DNA from: JAYPEY01 sp047618185
GTDB lineage: Bacteria; Verrucomicrobiota; Verrucomicrobiia; Limisphaerales; JAYPEY01
Length of the DNA stretch: 7,856 bases
Reading direction: 5' to 3'
Assembly (NCBI GenBank): GCA_047618185.1
Contig: JBLHKZ010000267.1
Span: 1-7,856, forward strand
Position 1 is the stretch's first letter; every line of letters starts with the position of its first letter. Below, piece after piece: positions 1 through 7,063 of the stretch. Position numbers and translations under genes: made by a program. The notes beneath the pieces are model-generated. The model was not told where the DNA came from. It did no database searches and saw only the letters and a program-made list of their open reading frames with translations.

Positions 1-1
1 G

Positions 2-3000
2 CTACCTCACATGCAGCATGCCGCGCATGAGGAGGTGGTGTCCGGGGAAGGTGCAGACATAGGGATAATCGCCCGGCTTGGTCGGGGCGGTGAATTCGAT
101 GACCTGTTCCTTGCCGTGGTCGATGAGCTTGCTGGACCAGAGGATGTCTTTGCTCTCGGGCACGAATCCGATCTCAAAGCCTCGGGCTCCGAGCGTAAGG
201 GCTTGCATGGCGATGGCGTCGGCCTTGCCGGGATTCACGAGCACGATATTGTGCGGCATGAAATCCGGATTGGCGAAGGTAAGCTGGATTTTCTTGCCGG
301 CCTTGACGGTCAGCTCCTTGGTGTCGTAGCTCATTTTCTCCACGATGGTCGCGATGCGGATGACCGTTAAGTCGGCGGTGTCCTTCAGGATGCCTGACTT
401 CTGGGTGACCTCGACCACTTTCTCCTGGACCTGGACGGCGCCCGCAGCGGGGTCGGCGTTATACCAGTGGTGCTGTACGGTCTGAGCCGCTTTGCGCGCG
501 TGGGCCACGGGGGAGGTCAACACGACGTTGAGCAGCTTGTTGTCGCGGACATTGTGCTGCTGGTGCACCCAGAGCGCTTCCAACAAATGGTGGGCGTCGG
601 ATTCCTTCTTCGGATCGAATTGCTTCATCCAGGTCTGGGTCGCCGCGATGACTTCCTTGGAATCGCGTTCGCTGAGTTCGACGCGGGTGCGGTGACGCAC
701 GCCATCGACCGGGTGCTTCAGGTTGTCGAGCAATGCCATGAGGGGTTGGCCGTCGATCTTGACCGCTTTCTGGAGCGGGCGACCCTTGGCGACCATGCGG
801 TAGATGCGGCCGTGCTTGTGATCGCGATTCGGGTCGCGAACATTGTGCTGCATGTGTCCGATGATGACGTTCTGCCAGTCGGAGATGTAGAGTGCGCCGT
901 CGGAGCCGAAGACCGCGTCGGTCGGTCGGAAGTTCTTGTCGCCGCTCATCATCAGGCCGGTGGACTCCTCGGTGACAATTGTGCCGTCCTGCTGTTTCTT
1001 GGAGACCTTGAGCTCGCCGCCGTTGGGCGTGCCCCAGACTTCGCCGAGCTTGGTTTCCAGGCTGACTTGCTTGGCGTTCTTGCCGCGACCCTCGGTGCGC
1101 GTGAGCTTGTAGCCGCCGTCGCGATGGAGCTTGTATTGTTTGATGCCAAGGAAACCGATGGCGTTGCAGAGAATGAAATCGCCCTGAACGTCGTCCGGGA
1201 AGTTGGCGCTGGAAATGATCTCATTCGCGCAGACCGGCCGAACTTCTTTCACCAGGAGCGGGTGCATTTTCCAGCCCTTGCCTTCGGGGCGGACCTGGTA
1301 GGCGCGACCGCCGGTGCCGTCCGTGGCGTAGTGGTAGCCCCAGCCGTCAAAGGAGATGCCGTGCGGGTTGGGTGAGTTCGCGCCGTGAAGCGCGATCGTG
1401 TGACGTCGCGGATCGAAGCGATACATGCCCGATTGCGTTGCCGCCAAAGCCGGGCCCCACGGGTTCTCGTGATTGTGTTGCAGGAAGATTCCGCTCTGCC
1501 AGTAGATTCCGCCGTCGGGTCCCATGATCAGATTGTTGGCGGCATGGTGAGTGTCGGAGGAGCCAATGCCGTGGAAGATGACTTCTCGGACATCGGCGAT
1601 GTCGTCGCCATCGGTGTCCTTGAGGAAAAGAATATCCGGCATGGAGGTGACGAGCACGCCGCCGTTCCAGAACTCAAATCCGAGCGGATTGTGGACACGG
1701 GCGAATTCGATGACCTTGTCGGCGACGCCGTCGCGATTCTCGTCGGGAAAGATCAGCAGGGCGTCGTTCATTTCCTTGAGCGGTTCCCACTTGGGATAGG
1801 TCGGCCAGGCGGCGGCCCAAAGGCGGCCCTTGGTGTCCACTTGCATTTGGACCGGATTCACCAGGCCGGGGAAACGTCTTTCGTCGGCGAATAATTTGAT
1901 TTCGTAGCCGTCTCGAAGGGCAATCTGCTTGATGCCTTCCTGGCCGTTGAAGTAATTGGCGTTGCCCTCCTTCATGGCATTCGAGCTTCGGCTGCCGCCG
2001 CCGATGTTGGAGATAACTTTAACCGGCGCCGGAACGTTGTCGTCGGTGATTCTAATGTCGGTTCCATTGGCGCGCGCCCAGATGCGCCGATCGCGGTTGG
2101 CGGTCATGACGTCGAACATCTTCAGCTCGTGCTGGAGCACTTCGGCGTTGGTCTGGTCGTCGACGAACTTGAGCGTCGAGCGTCCGCCCCAGACATCGTT
2201 GCCGTCGGTGGCGCGGTAGCGGTTGTGCCAGTGGGTGTTCTTATCGAGGACGGCCTTGCGCAAATCTTCAAGCGAAGCGGATGCGTTGATTTCATGGCCC
2301 AACAACGAAGAAGCGGCCATTTCGCCGACGCGGCGGTTGCCTTGTTCGTTCAGATGAATGCCGTTGATGGTCAGCGGCACGCCATTGGCGGTAAACAGCT
2401 TCGCGGATGGGGTGAACAAGTCCACGTAGGCGACGCCGGCTTCCTTGGCGGCGGCTTCAGTGGCTTTGGCGTAGGCGGCGAGGCGCTTGTTGTTCTCCGT
2501 GCCGTCCGGGAGATTGGGGTCATTCAGATTCTCATGGGCGATCGGGCTGAAGAGGACAATGCGGGGGAATGATTTTCCATTTGCTTTGGAGCCGCGGGTT
2601 TTCTTCACGAAGTCGAGCAGCAGCTTGCGGTAGTCGTCGGTCTTGTCCGCTCCGGCGAAGGACTCGTTGTAGCCAAACATCGCGAAGACCACGTCCGCCT
2701 TGACGTGCTGGAGGTAGGCGGTCATGGGAGTGTAGCCTTTGCTGCGGGGGTAAAGATTGGGGCGGTCGCCGGCGAGGCTCATGTTGCGAAAGGTCAGCTG
2801 ATGCTTCGAAAGCTCGTTTTGCAGGAGCGCCTCCATCCAGCCGTCATGCTGCATACGATCGGCCAGGCCATTGCCGACGATGGCGATGACGTCGCCCTTT
2901 GTGAATTTGAAGGGCAGGGGATCTTTGTAGTTTGCGGGGACTTCCGCGATGTCAGGCTCCACATCGGTCGGTTGGACGCGTCCGCGGCTGATCGCTTTGC

Positions 3001-4624
3001 CCGGCTTGCCGGCGAAGGTGAGATAGACCGGCTTGGCCTTTTTGTCGGTGATGTCGATGGCGACCGATTCTCCGGCCACGATGTCCTTCTTTTGAAAGAC
3101 CGTCTTCCGTTTGGCATCGAGTAAAGTGACTGAAAACTTATCCAGTCGGCTTTCAAATCCCTGCCGGTTCCAGACCTGAACCTTCTCGATGGCAACGTCT
3201 TTGCCGAGATCGATTTCCCACCAGGGCTTCGTAGTTCCGCCATTGTCGGTGTGGGTCTGGCCTCCTTTGCCCCAGTCGGAACTCTTGTTGCCGTCGATGG
3301 CGCGCGCCGCCACGCCGCCGGAGTTGACGCTGGATTGCGTGGCCTTGCCTCCTCGGGCGACGTTCTTTCCGCCGCTGACGATCTCAACTTCAGCCAGCGT
3401 TAGAATGCGCTTCTTGCCTGGAAGTTCGATGCGGACGAAACGCGCGGTCTGGGCGCCTTTCGCGGCGGGCTTGGCGGGAGCGACCGGCTTGGCTTCCTTT
3501 TTAGCTGTGGGCTTGTTCTTCGCAACTCGCTTGGGCTTGGTCTTGGGTTTGGCCGGCGCGGCGGTGTTGTGGTTTGCCGGAATGGGGCTGGTGAAGCCGT
3601 TGTAGGCGATGGGCTTGATGCCCTTGGCTTCGCCCTTGCCTCGAAATGTGTTCGGTTTGTAGGGGCCGAGGAAATCTATTTTCGAATCGGCTTTGATCGA
3701 ATTCTCCAAGCCGACGGACCAGTAGACGCCGTTGACGATCATGCGGCGATAACCGTCGTTCAAGATGTCTTCGGAAGCGCCGTAAAGGGAGGTGAAGGCG
3801 CGGCCGGTCTTGCCGTTTTTGCCATTGTAGGTGCGAGTCCATTCACTTGCCATGGGCGGCTTGGCAGCGTCGGGCTTGCCATTGAAATCCATGCTCATCA
3901 GGGGTTGGGCCATGGTCAGGACGTTCCAATCCTTTTGCGGTTCCGCGTTGTAGCCGCCCGCCTGCACGTGGATGTCTTTCACGCCGCGGAGAATGGGGTT
4001 CTTCGCCGCCGCGGGGACGATGGTGATGCGCGTGCTTTGCTGGTGGTTCCTGCCGTAATGGCCGACCCAGCTTTGGCCGAGAACCTGGTGGCCGAAGCCG
4101 GCGTTGTAATCCTTGCCGTCGTAGCGGAAGTGATACTTGTAGTAGGGATCCTTGTCGTCCTTGTAATTGAAGGCGTGCGTCGAAGTGCGCAGGCCAACGA
4201 CGGGGCCGGCGCGGTTGAAATACTCGTCGAGATGCTTCATCTGCTCTGGCGGCAGGGCGAGGAAGCGGGCGAAGATCACCAGGCCGTCGGCGTCCTTCAG
4301 GGCTTCGAGACCGGGGACATTTGAGATGCCGGCCTCGATCTCGCCATTGGCGTCCAGACCGAACAGCACGGTGCAGTCGAATCCATGGTGTTTGGCGAGA
4401 ATGCGCGCCAAGGCAGGGATGGTCTCCTCGGAGCGGTACTCATGGTCGCTGGCCAGCAGGACCAGCTTCTTCCCCTTCGCTGGAGCGCTTGCCTTGTAGA
4501 TGACCGGGGTTGCCAATGCGGCTGTGGCAAGGCACGCGAGCAGCGTGAAGATTGAAAGGATCTTGGTGGACGCGACGTGTCGCGCGGCGCCGCCGAAGGA
4601 TTGTCGAGGGGTTGCTGTATTCAT
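2..4624 (-). CDS. Giant secreted ThuA / discoidin / SGNH-like / PVC-type dehydrogenase / azurin-like fusion protein
   Basis: Likely a secreted, carbohydrate-directed redox protein of about 1540 residues. The frame extends upstream to a GTG at 4717, but the ATG at 4622-4624 is chosen because a signal peptide follows directly: hydrophobic stretch near residues 22-37 ending ALA before TPVI (a lipobox-like LLAC at 28-31 is an alternative). Domains, in residues from this ATG: ThuA-like about 52-304 (DHEYRSEET near its start); Lys/Ala/Pro linker about 352-394; F5/8 type C about 395-540; SGNH-like about 572-775; PVC-type glucose/sorbosone-dehydrogenase-like propeller about 903-1280 with two calcium-loop-like motifs (from 961 and from 1003); HEAT-like helices about 1285-1395; azurin-like domain about 1398-1540 with ligands His1458, Cys1524, His1529 and Met1533. 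There are only five cysteines and no CxxCH. The SGNH nucleophile position is Gly586 and the usual Asp is Asn754. The stop TAG is at 2-4. Domain calls are by motif recognition; substrate and cofactor (possibly PQQ) are unknown. Confidence 0.9.
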   Translation of the reverse strand: MNTATPRQSFGGAARHVASTKILSIFTLLACLATAALATPVIYKASAPAKGKKLVLLASDHEYRSEETIPALARILAKHHGFDCTVLFGLDANGEIEAGISNVPGLEALKDADGLVIFARFLALPPEQMKHLDEYFNRAGPVVGLRTSTHAFNYKDDKDPYYKYHFRYDGKDYNAGFGHQVLGQSWVGHYGRNHQQSTRITIVPAAAKNPILRGVKDIHVQAGGYNAEPQKDWNVLTMAQPLMSMDFNGKPDAAKPPMASEWTRTYNGKNGKTGRAFTSLYGASEDILNDGYRRMIVNGVYWSVGLENSIKADSKIDFLGPYKPNTFRGKGEAKGIKPIAYNGFTSPIPANHNTAAPAKPKTKPKRVAKNKPTAKKEAKPVAPAKPAAKGAQTARFVRIELPGKKRILTLAEVEIVSGGKNVARGGKATQSSVNSGGVAARAIDGNKSSDWGKGGQTHTDNGGTTKPWWEIDLGKDVAIEKVQVWNRQGFESRLDKFSVTLLDAKRKTVFQKKDIVAGESVAIDITDKKAKPVYLTFAGKPGKAISRGRVQPTDVEPDIAEVPANYKDPLPFKFTKGDVIAIVGNGLADRMQHDGWMEALLQNELSKHQLTFRNMSLAGDRPNLYPRSKGYTPMTAYLQHVKADVVFAMFGYNESFAGADKTDDYRKLLLDFVKKTRGSKANGKSFPRIVLFSPIAHENLNDPNLPDGTENNKRLAAYAKATEAAAKEAGVAYVDLFTPSAKLFTANGVPLTINGIHLNEQGNRRVGEMAASSLLGHEINASASLEDLRKAVLDKNTHWHNRYRATDGNDVWGGRSTLKFVDDQTNAEVLQHELKMFDVMTANRDRRIWARANGTDIRITDDNVPAPVKVISNIGGGSRSSNAMKEGNANYFNGQEGIKQIALRDGYEIKLFADERRFPGLVNPVQMQVDTKGRLWAAAWPTYPKWEPLKEMNDALLIFPDENRDGVADKVIEFARVHNPLGFEFWNGGVLVTSMPDILFLKDTDGDDIADVREVIFHGIGSSDTHHAANNLIMGPDGGIYWQSGIFLQHNHENPWGPALAATQSGMYRFDPRRHTIALHGANSPNPHGISFDGWGYHYATDGTGGRAYQVRPEGKGWKMHPLLVKEVRPVCANEIISSANFPDDVQGDFILCNAIGFLGIKQYKLHRDGGYKLTRTEGRGKNAKQVSLETKLGEVWGTPNGGELKVSKKQQDGTIVTEESTGLMMSGDKNFRPTDAVFGSDGALYISDWQNVIIGHMQHNVRDPNRDHKHGRIYRMVAKGRPLQKAVKIDGQPLMALLDNLKHPVDGVRHRTRVELSERDSKEVIAATQTWMKQFDPKKESDAHHLLEALWVHQQHNVRDNKLLNVVLTSPVAHARKAAQTVQHHWYNADPAAGAVQVQEKVVEVTQKSGILKDTADLTVIRIATIVEKMSYDTKELTVKAGKKIQLTFANPDFMPHNIVLVNPGKADAIAMQALTLGARGFEIGFVPESKDILWSSKLIDHGKEQVIEFTAPTKPGDYPYVCTFPGHHLLMRGMLHVR
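542..851. repeat. Pair of in-frame 19-nt near-identical direct repeats within the giant gene
   Basis: The 19-base words at 542-560 and 833-851 differ at one base. They are 291 bp apart, exactly 97 codons, so both are read in the same frame and encode the same core QHNVRD, preceded in both by His and one variable residue. One copy lies at the end of the dehydrogenase propeller (residues 1257-1264) and the other in the HEAT-like region (1354-1361). Duplication, gene conversion or convergent motif use are all possible; the sequence cannot separate them. Confidence 0.6.
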
Positions 4625-4856
4625 CTTTGATTGCTTTGCGAGAATTTGAGACCAGCCCGGATACCAATTGAAGGCCCGTTTGAAAATCAAATTCCCAAAC
4701 TTTTGTTGACCCGCCACGAGGCGCCCGGCGTTGTAAAATGGTTAAAGTACTTCAGTGACGCTGAAATTGCTCTTTGCTATTCATTTGCCGAGTTTGCGGG
4801 TTGAAGGCTCGACGCGGGATGTGCCCGTGATACCTTGCGGCCTCGAATTTACGATT
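4625..4856. promoter_or_regulatory. Divergent spacer between giant fusion gene and small Gly-rich protein gene
   Basis: This 232-bp spacer must carry the start signals of the two divergent genes. It is more AT-rich than the flanking coding DNA. The best plus-strand promoter-like pair I see is GTGACG (4755-4760) and TATTCA (4778-4783) with 17 bases between, a weak match to the sigma-70 consensus. On the minus strand no convincing pair is visible, and neither gene has a strong Shine-Dalgarno site. A plus-strand reading frame opens at a GTG at 4755, but its first 34 codons look like spacer rather than protein. Confidence 0.35.
4679..4691. repeat. Short perfect inverted repeat TTTGA-AAA-TCAAA, possible operator
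   Basis: TTTGA (4679-4683) and TCAAA (4687-4691) are exact reverse complements separated by three bases. The repeat lies 55 bp upstream of the giant gene's ATG, in the divergent spacer. The position would suit a regulator binding site, but five-base arms are short and can arise by chance in an AT-rich patch. Confidence 0.25.
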
Positions 4857-5120
4857 ATGGACATTATCAATAAGACCAATAAGCCCCTGAGCATTCCTTT
4901 GCCCGGCGGGAAGAAACTTTTTCTCGGCCCGGGCAAGACCGCCCAATTGACGGAAAAGACGCTCGACCGGCCGGCCTTGGTGAAACTGCTCGAAGCCGGC
5001 GATATCGAAAAGACCGGAGCGGCTGTGAAACACGGGGAAGGCGGCGGCGGTAAAGCCGGCCCCACGGGCGGTCCGCGACAGGGCGGCGGCGGCGCCATGC
5101 GCCAATCCGGCGACCGCTGA
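4857..5120 (+). CDS. Small hypothetical protein with Gly-rich C-terminal tail
   Basis: An 87-residue protein that I cannot assign to a named family. The ATG at 4857 is preferred over the in-frame GTG at 4755, because from the ATG the sequence looks like a compact fold: a strand-turn-strand pattern at residues 1-31 (INKTNKPLSIPLPGGKKLFL, then GPGKT), followed by a probable helix at 35-48 (TLDRPALVKLLEAG). Residues about 58-87 form a basic, Gly-rich and probably disordered tail with GGGG runs. There is no signal peptide or membrane segment, so it is probably cytoplasmic. No clear Shine-Dalgarno site precedes the ATG. The gene diverges from the giant fusion gene and converges on the sulfatase gene with 35 bp between stops. 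Those 35 bp show no hairpin followed by a T-tract, so no terminator is called. The alternating hydrophobic pattern and plausible domain ending argue for a real gene, but this is moderate evidence. Confidence 0.65.
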   Translation: MDIINKTNKPLSIPLPGGKKLFLGPGKTAQLTEKTLDRPALVKLLEAGDIEKTGAAVKHGEGGGGKAGPTGGPRQGGGGAMRQSGDR

Positions 5121-5155
5121 GATCTTCACGGAACGTCCCATGTCGGAAGCGGCGT

Positions 5156-6733
5156 TTACCGCGCGTCGGAGAGTTTCACGCCTGCCGGCAGGAACTTGAC
5201 GTCCCTGTCGTTCGGAACGTTTTTTCCGGGCGAGCATCGGCCGTTGGCGATTTCCCGGTTCAGTAGATTTAGCAATTCCTGCACTTTTGCCGGTTGCTCC
5301 GTCGCCAGATTTTTTTTCTCTGCACGGTCGCTGTTCAGGTTGAACAATTGCATCGGCGGCAGACCCAGCTTCTTGGCGTCGCGTTCCCGGGGCGCGCTCC
5401 AGCCGCCGCTGCCCGCGGAGAGGCAAAGTTTCCACGCGCCTTTTCGGATGGCAAAGGAACCGCCGATGGAATGACTGATCAAGGTTTCACGGCCGGATGT
5501 GTTCCCGCCGATTAACACCGGAAGCAGACTGAAGCCGTCTTCTCCGCCCAGAGGCTGACGGGGCTGACCGGTGATCGCCTCCAACGTGGCGTAGACATCG
5601 GTCAGGCAGGCCAGCGCGTCAGTCTTCCGGCCGGGTTTGATCTGGCCTGGCCAACGAACAATGAACGGCACGCGGTGGCCGCCTTCGTAGATGTCGGCTT
5701 TGTGTCCGCGATAGCCGGCGCTCGGGTCATGGCCTTTTCCCTTCAGTAGATCAAAGTTGCCTTCGGGCGAGCATCCGTTGTCGCTCGTGAAAATTACCAG
5801 AGTGTTGTCATCGATACCGTTGGCCTTTAGCGACGCCAGCAATTGACCCATGTGATGATCGATCTGGGTCACGAAGTCGGCGTAGGGGTTGAGGCCGCTG
5901 GCTCCCTTGAATGGCGGAACGGGAACAATCGGTGTGTGGGGAGCGGGCAGGGCAAGGTAGAGAAAAAATGGCTTCCCCTTTTGGGTCGCGGCTCCGGCCC
6001 GAGTCTTGACGTGCGAAATCGACTTGTCGAAAAGGTGAGGCAGAACCTCGTCGATCTTGAAATCGGCTCCGATCGGCCCCTTGCGATACCAGCCGTAGCG
6101 ATCTTGTTGTTTCGTCACACCTTCCTCCCGATCGGGGACGGCGGTGACGCGGCCGGTGTCGACCCAGACATAGGGCGGCATGTCGAGTGAGCCGCAGTGA
6201 CCGTAGTATTGGTCGAAGCCATTGATGTCTGGACCGTTCTTCACCGGTTTCGTGAAGTCGATCTCCTTGCCATTCTTGTGCCAGTCCCAACCGAGATGCC
6301 ACTTGCCGATCATCGCGGTGTGGTAGTCCGCCTTGCGCATCAGATGGCCGAGAGTGGGGCGGTCCGCGGGGATCAGATGTTCACTGCGACCGCTGAGCAC
6401 GCCGCGAGCGAGTCGGGATCTCCAGTTGTAACGTCCGGTCAGCAATCCGTAGCGCGTGGGAGTGCAAACGGAACTGGGCGTGTGCGCGTCAAGAAAGGTG
6501 ATCCCTTCGTCCGCCATCGTCTGAAGATGGGGCGTCTTGATTTTGCAATCAGGATTTGCGGGGGAGACGTCGCCGATGCCGAGATCGTCAGCCATCACGA
6601 CGATGACATTGGGGCGTCCTGCGGCGGACAGCGAGGCGGTCGCAATTCCGGTCTGGAGCAGAGTCGCCAGCAGAAGGCGGACGGTGCGGCGGAAAATGCT
6701 TCGATTACTGGGTGTTTTCATAGAGGCGGTCAT
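5156..6733 (-). CDS. Secreted formylglycine-dependent sulfatase (arylsulfatase family S1)
   Basis: Hydrolyses sulfate esters, probably on a sulfated carbohydrate outside the cytoplasm; the substrate cannot be read from the sequence. From the ATG at 6731-6733 it has 525 residues, a normal family length. A signal peptide is visible: basic RSIFRRTVR, then LLLATLLQTGIATASL, ending near LSAAG. Active-site elements, numbered from this ATG: metal ligands Asp49-Asp50 (MADDLG), the CTPTR sulfatase signature with Cys90 to be converted to formylglycine and Arg94, GKWHLG with Lys144 and His146, His266 (PAPHTP), Asp318-Asn319 (SDNG), and YEGGHRVPF near 349-357. All are intact, so it is probably active, provided a formylglycine-generating enzyme exists elsewhere in the genome. 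The start is supported by AGGA just upstream; a second ATG four codons in (6719-6721) is possible. An A8 run in the coding strand (5310-5317) lies near the C-terminus without breaking the frame. Confidence 0.93.
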   Translation of the reverse strand: MTASMKTPSNRSIFRRTVRLLLATLLQTGIATASLSAAGRPNVIVVMADDLGIGDVSPANPDCKIKTPHLQTMADEGITFLDAHTPSSVCTPTRYGLLTGRYNWRSRLARGVLSGRSEHLIPADRPTLGHLMRKADYHTAMIGKWHLGWDWHKNGKEIDFTKPVKNGPDINGFDQYYGHCGSLDMPPYVWVDTGRVTAVPDREEGVTKQQDRYGWYRKGPIGADFKIDEVLPHLFDKSISHVKTRAGAATQKGKPFFLYLALPAPHTPIVPVPPFKGASGLNPYADFVTQIDHHMGQLLASLKANGIDDNTLVIFTSDNGCSPEGNFDLLKGKGHDPSAGYRGHKADIYEGGHRVPFIVRWPGQIKPGRKTDALACLTDVYATLEAITGQPRQPLGGEDGFSLLPVLIGGNTSGRETLISHSIGGSFAIRKGAWKLCLSAGSGGWSAPRERDAKKLGLPPMQLFNLNSDRAEKKNLATEQPAKVQELLNLLNREIANGRCSPGKNVPNDRDVKFLPAGVKLSDAR

Positions 6734-6736
6734 TTT

Positions 6737-6740
6737 TCCT
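6737..6740 (-). promoter_or_regulatory. Candidate Shine-Dalgarno AGGA for the sulfatase gene
   Basis: Read on the minus strand, AGGA lies three bases before the ATG at 6731-6733. The spacing is a little short. It favours that ATG over the one at 6719-6721, which has no purine-rich site in front of it. Confidence 0.35.
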
Positions 6741-6838
6741 GATCTGGCGTCCTGTTGTCGAGTTGGTTCGGTATTGAATGTGGAAGTGATAGGGCCGACC
6801 TCGGTCAATTGGAAGCCGCGTAGATTGCAGCCCGGTAG

Positions 6839-6881
6839 GGATGCGTTCCACCGCGTCCTAGATCAAAGTCCCTCCGGGACT
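6839..6881. repeat. Two-hairpin palindromic module, candidate interspersed repeat
   Basis: Hairpin one has arms GGATGCG (6839-6845) and CGCGTCC (6852-6858) around a six-base loop; the single mismatch becomes a G-U type pair in one RNA strand. Hairpin two has perfect arms AGTCCC (6867-6872) and GGGACT (6876-6881) around TCC. Eight bases separate them. The surrounding text (about 6827-6890), including CCCGGTAGGG, resembles short intergenic repeats I associate with Verrucomicrobia genomes; that is recollection, not a search result. It could be a REP-like mobile repeat, a terminator-like structure or a protein-binding site. No T-tract follows on either strand, which argues against a simple intrinsic terminator. 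Confidence 0.5.
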
Positions 6882-7051
6882 CGGCAACGCGAATGCATGC
6901 TCCATATCCCGTTGTCATACAGGACCGCACAAGACAACAGATGATGTCCACGCCGTGGTGGTTGAAGGAGGCGGCGGCGAAATAGGCCTCGCGCTGATTT
7001 CCGGGAGGACGGGAAATTGCGCCCTTGGTTTTGTGAGGCGCCCAGTTTGTA

Positions 7052-7063
7052 TCGCCGCGGCGA
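7052..7063. repeat. Perfect 12-bp palindrome TCGCCGCGGCGA
   Basis: A fully self-complementary 12-mer about 114 bp upstream of the hydrolase start, abutting a second palindrome at 7063-7078. It could be a regulator site; its GC-rich content makes chance occurrence less surprising. Confidence 0.35.

Noticed and set aside
467..1375. Long plus-strand open frame of about 300 codons opposite the giant gene
   Set aside because: It lies wholly antisense to the conserved dehydrogenase and HEAT-like coding region. Its translation is rich in Val, Ala, Gly and Asp with no domain, as expected from GC-rich codon bias on the other strand.
3569..4324. Plus-strand open frame of about 250 codons opposite the ThuA region
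   Set aside because: Antisense to the recognisable ThuA-like domain; low-complexity hydrophobic translation with no motif and no ribosome binding site.
4625..4717. Upstream extension of the giant gene to a GTG at 4717
   Set aside because: The extra 31 residues would sit in front of a good signal peptide and fall in AT-rich spacer containing an inverted repeat. The ATG at 4624 explains the export signal better.
4712..4723. CGCC-ACGA-GGCG mini-hairpin in the divergent spacer
   Set aside because: Four-base GC arms are expected by chance in GC-rich DNA, and there is no T-tract.
4755..4856. Upstream extension of the small plus-strand gene to a GTG at 4755
   Set aside because: The first 34 codons have no coherent pattern, and the compact head begins right after the ATG at 4857.
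5121..5155. Possible bidirectional terminator between the convergent small gene and sulfatase gene
   Set aside because: No stable inverted repeat and no T-tract on either strand in the 35 bp.
6797..6806. GACC-TC-GGTC short inverted repeat upstream of the sulfatase
   Set aside because: Four-base arms that do not extend further; too short to support as a site.
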